A DNA stretch of 23,326 bases from Gammaproteobacteria bacterium (GTDB lineage Bacteria > Pseudomonadota > Gammaproteobacteria > DSM-16500): positions 1-23,326 of the forward strand of contig JABDEN010000024.1 of the NCBI GenBank assembly GCA_013287025.1, written 5' to 3'. Positions within the stretch are counted from its first letter, which is position 1; every line of letters starts with the position of its first letter. Shown one piece after another: positions 16,498 through 23,326 of the stretch. Both the position numbers and the translations under genes were made by a program. The notes under the pieces were generated by a model. That model worked only from the letters and a program-made list of their open reading frames with translations. It had not been told where the DNA came from and did not search any database.

Positions 16498-16539
16498 GAC
16501 AGGTAATGGCATCACAGATTTTCACTCAAGGATGATGAT

Positions 16540-18039
16540 ATGCAAAGTTTTGATCGTATCAAAAATTTTTTTGGTCAATATTATCTTAAAATGCCTCGAG
16601 GTGCCGGGACTCTTTTTTTTATACAGATTTTTTCAACGCTATCATTTAGTGTTTTATATTCAACGTTGGTTTTATATGCGACAAACGGATTAAAACTGAG
16701 TGATAGTCTCGCAACAGGTATTACGGCTTCTTTTATCGCATTTAATTATGCATTACATCTGATAGGTGGATTTATTGGAGGTCGTTATTTAAGTTATCGT
16801 AGTTTATTTTGCTTAGGCATGATTGCGCAAGTTATCGGGTGTTTTCTTATATCGATTAATAATGTGAATAATTTTTATTGGGGTCTTTCCATTTTTCTCG
16901 GGGGTAGTGGATTAAATGTTACCTGTGTGAATTGCATGTTAACGCAATTATTTGATTCCAACGATAAAAGGCGAGAAACAGCATTTTTGTGGAATTATAG
17001 TGGCATGAATGTTGGATTTTTTGTTGGATTTGGTATTAGTGGATATTTGCAGCTGCAGGGTGCATATCGAGAGCTTTTTATTTTAAGTAGTCTCGGAAAT
17101 TGCATTGCGGTTGTCATAACTTTTTTAACTTGGCATTCTTTAAAAGATATTGATACGAAACTAACTAAAATAACGGGCGCTAAAAAACGTCTTGCCTATT
17201 TCCACGGACTGATGATGATTTTGACGCTAATTTTTTCCTTGCGATGGTTGTTAGAGCATAATGTTTTTAGCTCTAATCTCATTCTGTTAGGTGGTGTTTG
17301 TATGGGTCTCGTGATGTTGTATCTCGCATTTTTACAAAAAAATGAAGAACGCAACAAAATGTTTGCCTATTTAATTTTAGCATTAACTTCCGTAGTTTTT
17401 TGGACACTTTATCAATTAGCGCCAATGGGATTTACTTTATTCATCGAACGAAATGTCGATAGACATTTTTTAAATTATATTATTGCTCCGCAGTGGGTTC
17501 AGAATATTAATACCATAGTGATTATTTTGGGAGGTCCATTATTAAGCTATATTTTTAATATTTTGCGCGATCGCAATATAAATATTACGATACCCATGCA
17601 ATTTTCTGTCGCATTAATTTGTATCGGCATTGGTTTTGGCATACTTCCCATCGGAATTTATTTTGCGAATGGTGAAGGCCTAGTTCATTTTAATTGGATC
17701 GCTGCCAGTTTTATTTTACAAAGTTTAGGTGAATTATTTATTTCACCGATTGGATATGCAATGGTTGGGCAATTTGCCCCAAAAAATTTGCAAGGAATTA
17801 TGATGGGTACTTGGTTGATGATTACTGGAGTTTCTGCAACATTATCCGGATATTTTTCAAATCTTGCGTTAGGCCATACACAATCGATTGATCCTTTAAT
17901 CACAAATCCAACGTTCAGTCATACTTTCGGATTATTAGGAATGTCATCGATTGTGACAGGAATTCTCTTGTTATTTTTTGTTCCTTTTGTATTGCAATTA
18001 ACGCAAGAGAAAAATATTTTATCCAAAGTTCCTGCTTGA
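16540..18039 (+). CDS. POT/PTR2-family proton-coupled peptide transporter (DtpT-like)
   Basis: This 499-residue major-facilitator protein has hydrophobic segments along its whole length (12 or more). Family landmarks are PRGAGTLFFIQIFSTLSF in helix 1, GGFIGGRYLSYR (the loop 2-3 motif, usually GGxxxDRxxG), NYSGMNVG in the fifth helix region, and a second-half stretch FWTLYQLAPMGFTLFIERNV followed by APQWVQNINTIVIIL. That pattern matches POT transporters, which import di- and tripeptides with protons across the inner membrane and suit an amino-acid-fed intracellular lifestyle. AAGGA sits 7 nt before ATG 16540. The phosphoribosyltransferase follows after 13 bp, so the two probably form an operon. 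The loop motif Asp is absent here (GGR for DR). Substrate choice is unproven. Confidence 0.85.
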   Translation: MQSFDRIKNFFGQYYLKMPRGAGTLFFIQIFSTLSFSVLYSTLVLYATNGLKLSDSLATGITASFIAFNYALHLIGGFIGGRYLSYRSLFCLGMIAQVIGCFLISINNVNNFYWGLSIFLGGSGLNVTCVNCMLTQLFDSNDKRRETAFLWNYSGMNVGFFVGFGISGYLQLQGAYRELFILSSLGNCIAVVITFLTWHSLKDIDTKLTKITGAKKRLAYFHGLMMILTLIFSLRWLLEHNVFSSNLILLGGVCMGLVMLYLAFLQKNEERNKMFAYLILALTSVVFWTLYQLAPMGFTLFIERNVDRHFLNYIIAPQWVQNINTIVIILGGPLLSYIFNILRDRNINITIPMQFSVALICIGIGFGILPIGIYFANGEGLVHFNWIAASFILQSLGELFISPIGYAMVGQFAPKNLQGIMMGTWLMITGVSATLSGYFSNLALGHTQSIDPLITNPTFSHTFGLLGMSSIVTGILLLFFVPFVLQLTQEKNILSKVPA

Positions 18040-18052
18040 ATGAGTATGAAAA

Positions 18053-18688
18053 ATGGATAAGTTTATTAATCGACGCGCTGCAGGAAAAGTGATCGCGGAA
18101 CTTTTAAAAAAATATGCGAATAATGAAAAAGCTATCATATTAGCATTACCTCGTGGCGGTGTACCTGTGGCTTATGAAATAGCACAGGCTTTGTCTCTTC
18201 CACTCGATGTATTTATTGTGAGAAAACTTGGGGTCCCTCATCAAGAAGAACTTGCGATGGGGGCGATAGCGACTGGCAATACCATTTTTTTAAATAAAGA
18301 TATCATTCAAACTTTACATATTACACCATCTCAAATTGAACAAGTAAAATTAGAAGAAAAATCTGAATTACTAAGACGTGAGTTAGTGTATCGTGGCAAT
18401 CGTCCTTTCCCTACATTACAAAATAAAATTGTCATTCTTGTTGATGATGGTATTGCAACGGGTGCGACAATGCGTGCTGCAATTTTAAGTATCCGTGCGC
18501 AACTTCCACAAAAAATTGTCGTGGCGGTTCCAGTTGCGGCTTTAGACACGTGTCAAGAAATGCAATCGATGGTTGATGAAATGATTTGTCCTATTCGACC
18601 CGGTACATTTTATGCGGTCGGTGCATGGTATGAAGAATTTTCACAAACAACAGATGAAGAAGTGTTTCAACTTTTAAAAAAAGGGTAA
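18053..18688 (+). CDS. Phosphoribosyltransferase-domain protein (COG1926-like)
   Basis: This 211-residue protein has a type I phosphoribosyltransferase fold. The PRPP-binding motif VILVDDGIATGATM lies at residues 127-140, and the family-typical LPRGGVPVAYEIA at 31-44 and RKLGVPHQEELAMGAI at 57-72 are both present. Members of this group are uncharacterised predicted transferases of bases or related substrates, or regulators, and act in the cytosol. The ATG lies 13 bp after the transporter stop with no clear Shine-Dalgarno, which suggests translational coupling. The stop codon lies inside a terminator hairpin that also serves the convergent protease gene. Confidence 0.88.
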   Translation: MDKFINRRAAGKVIAELLKKYANNEKAIILALPRGGVPVAYEIAQALSLPLDVFIVRKLGVPHQEELAMGAIATGNTIFLNKDIIQTLHITPSQIEQVKLEEKSELLRRELVYRGNRPFPTLQNKIVILVDDGIATGATMRAAILSIRAQLPQKIVVAVPVAALDTCQEMQSMVDEMICPIRPGTFYAVGAWYEEFSQTTDEEVFQLLKKG

Positions 18689-18704
18689 ACCAGTCGGTTT
18701 ACCC
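18683..18704 (-). terminator. Rho-independent terminator of the M4 protease gene, shared with the phosphoribosyltransferase
   Basis: Arms GGGTAAACC (18683-18691) and GGTTTACCC (18696-18704) pair perfectly around AGTC. Read on the minus strand the hairpin is followed by seven T residues, a classic terminator 10 nt after the protease stop. Read on the plus strand only CTTTT follows, so termination there is weaker. The hairpin contains the TAA stop of the plus-strand gene (18686-18688). Confidence 0.85.
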
Positions 18705-18714
18705 CTTTTAGAGA

Positions 18715-23326
<4,612 letters not shown>

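Overview
The window is AT-rich DNA, densely packed with genes, from what looks like a host-associated gammaproteobacterium of the Legionellales (Legionella/Coxiella/Berkiella-type). The reasons are two tandem proteins with the layout and active-site pattern of the Legionella effector SidJ, a P-type ATPase ending in a eukaryotic-style CaaX prenylation box, a DUF2608 HAD protein, a ProA-like M4 metalloprotease, and low-GC codon use. No rRNA, tRNA, CRISPR array or transposase gene was seen. The species assignment is inference; the gene content is read from the sequence.

Left part (1-5345). A minus-strand, single-module non-ribosomal peptide synthetase runs off the left edge. Its order is adenylation, embedded SagB-type FMN oxidase, carrier protein, thioesterase, which is the architecture of indigoidine synthetases (IndC/BpsA). 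A divergent HD-domain phosphohydrolase follows, then a small secreted tyrosine/cysteine-rich protein, and convergent to it a lipopolysaccharide-kinase-like protein.

Middle (5346-16338). A 131-bp nested palindromic element (a MITE- or REP-like repeat) precedes a minus-strand DUF2608 HAD-like protein. Divergent from it is a tight four-gene block on the plus strand: a 2-oxoglutarate/Fe(II) dioxygenase, a very divergent 1187-residue P-type ATPase ending in a CIIL box, and two SidJ-like proteins. The first SidJ-like protein (856 aa) keeps the catalytic residues I remember for SidJ, at nearly the same residue numbers, and has a C-terminal IQ (calmodulin-binding) motif. The second (882 aa) keeps the fold-level landmarks but has replaced the key Lys, Arg and two Asp residues and the Gln of its IQ motif, so it looks like a pseudo-enzyme. 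I read this block as a candidate host-directed effector operon and the main point of interest in the window.

Right part (16339-23326). A palindromic repeat is followed by a POT-family peptide transporter with a downstream phosphoribosyltransferase. A bidirectional hairpin terminator separates these from a convergent, secreted thermolysin-like (M4) metalloprotease with a C-terminal PPC domain. The C-terminal 915 or so codons of an Lhr-type helicase run off the right edge.
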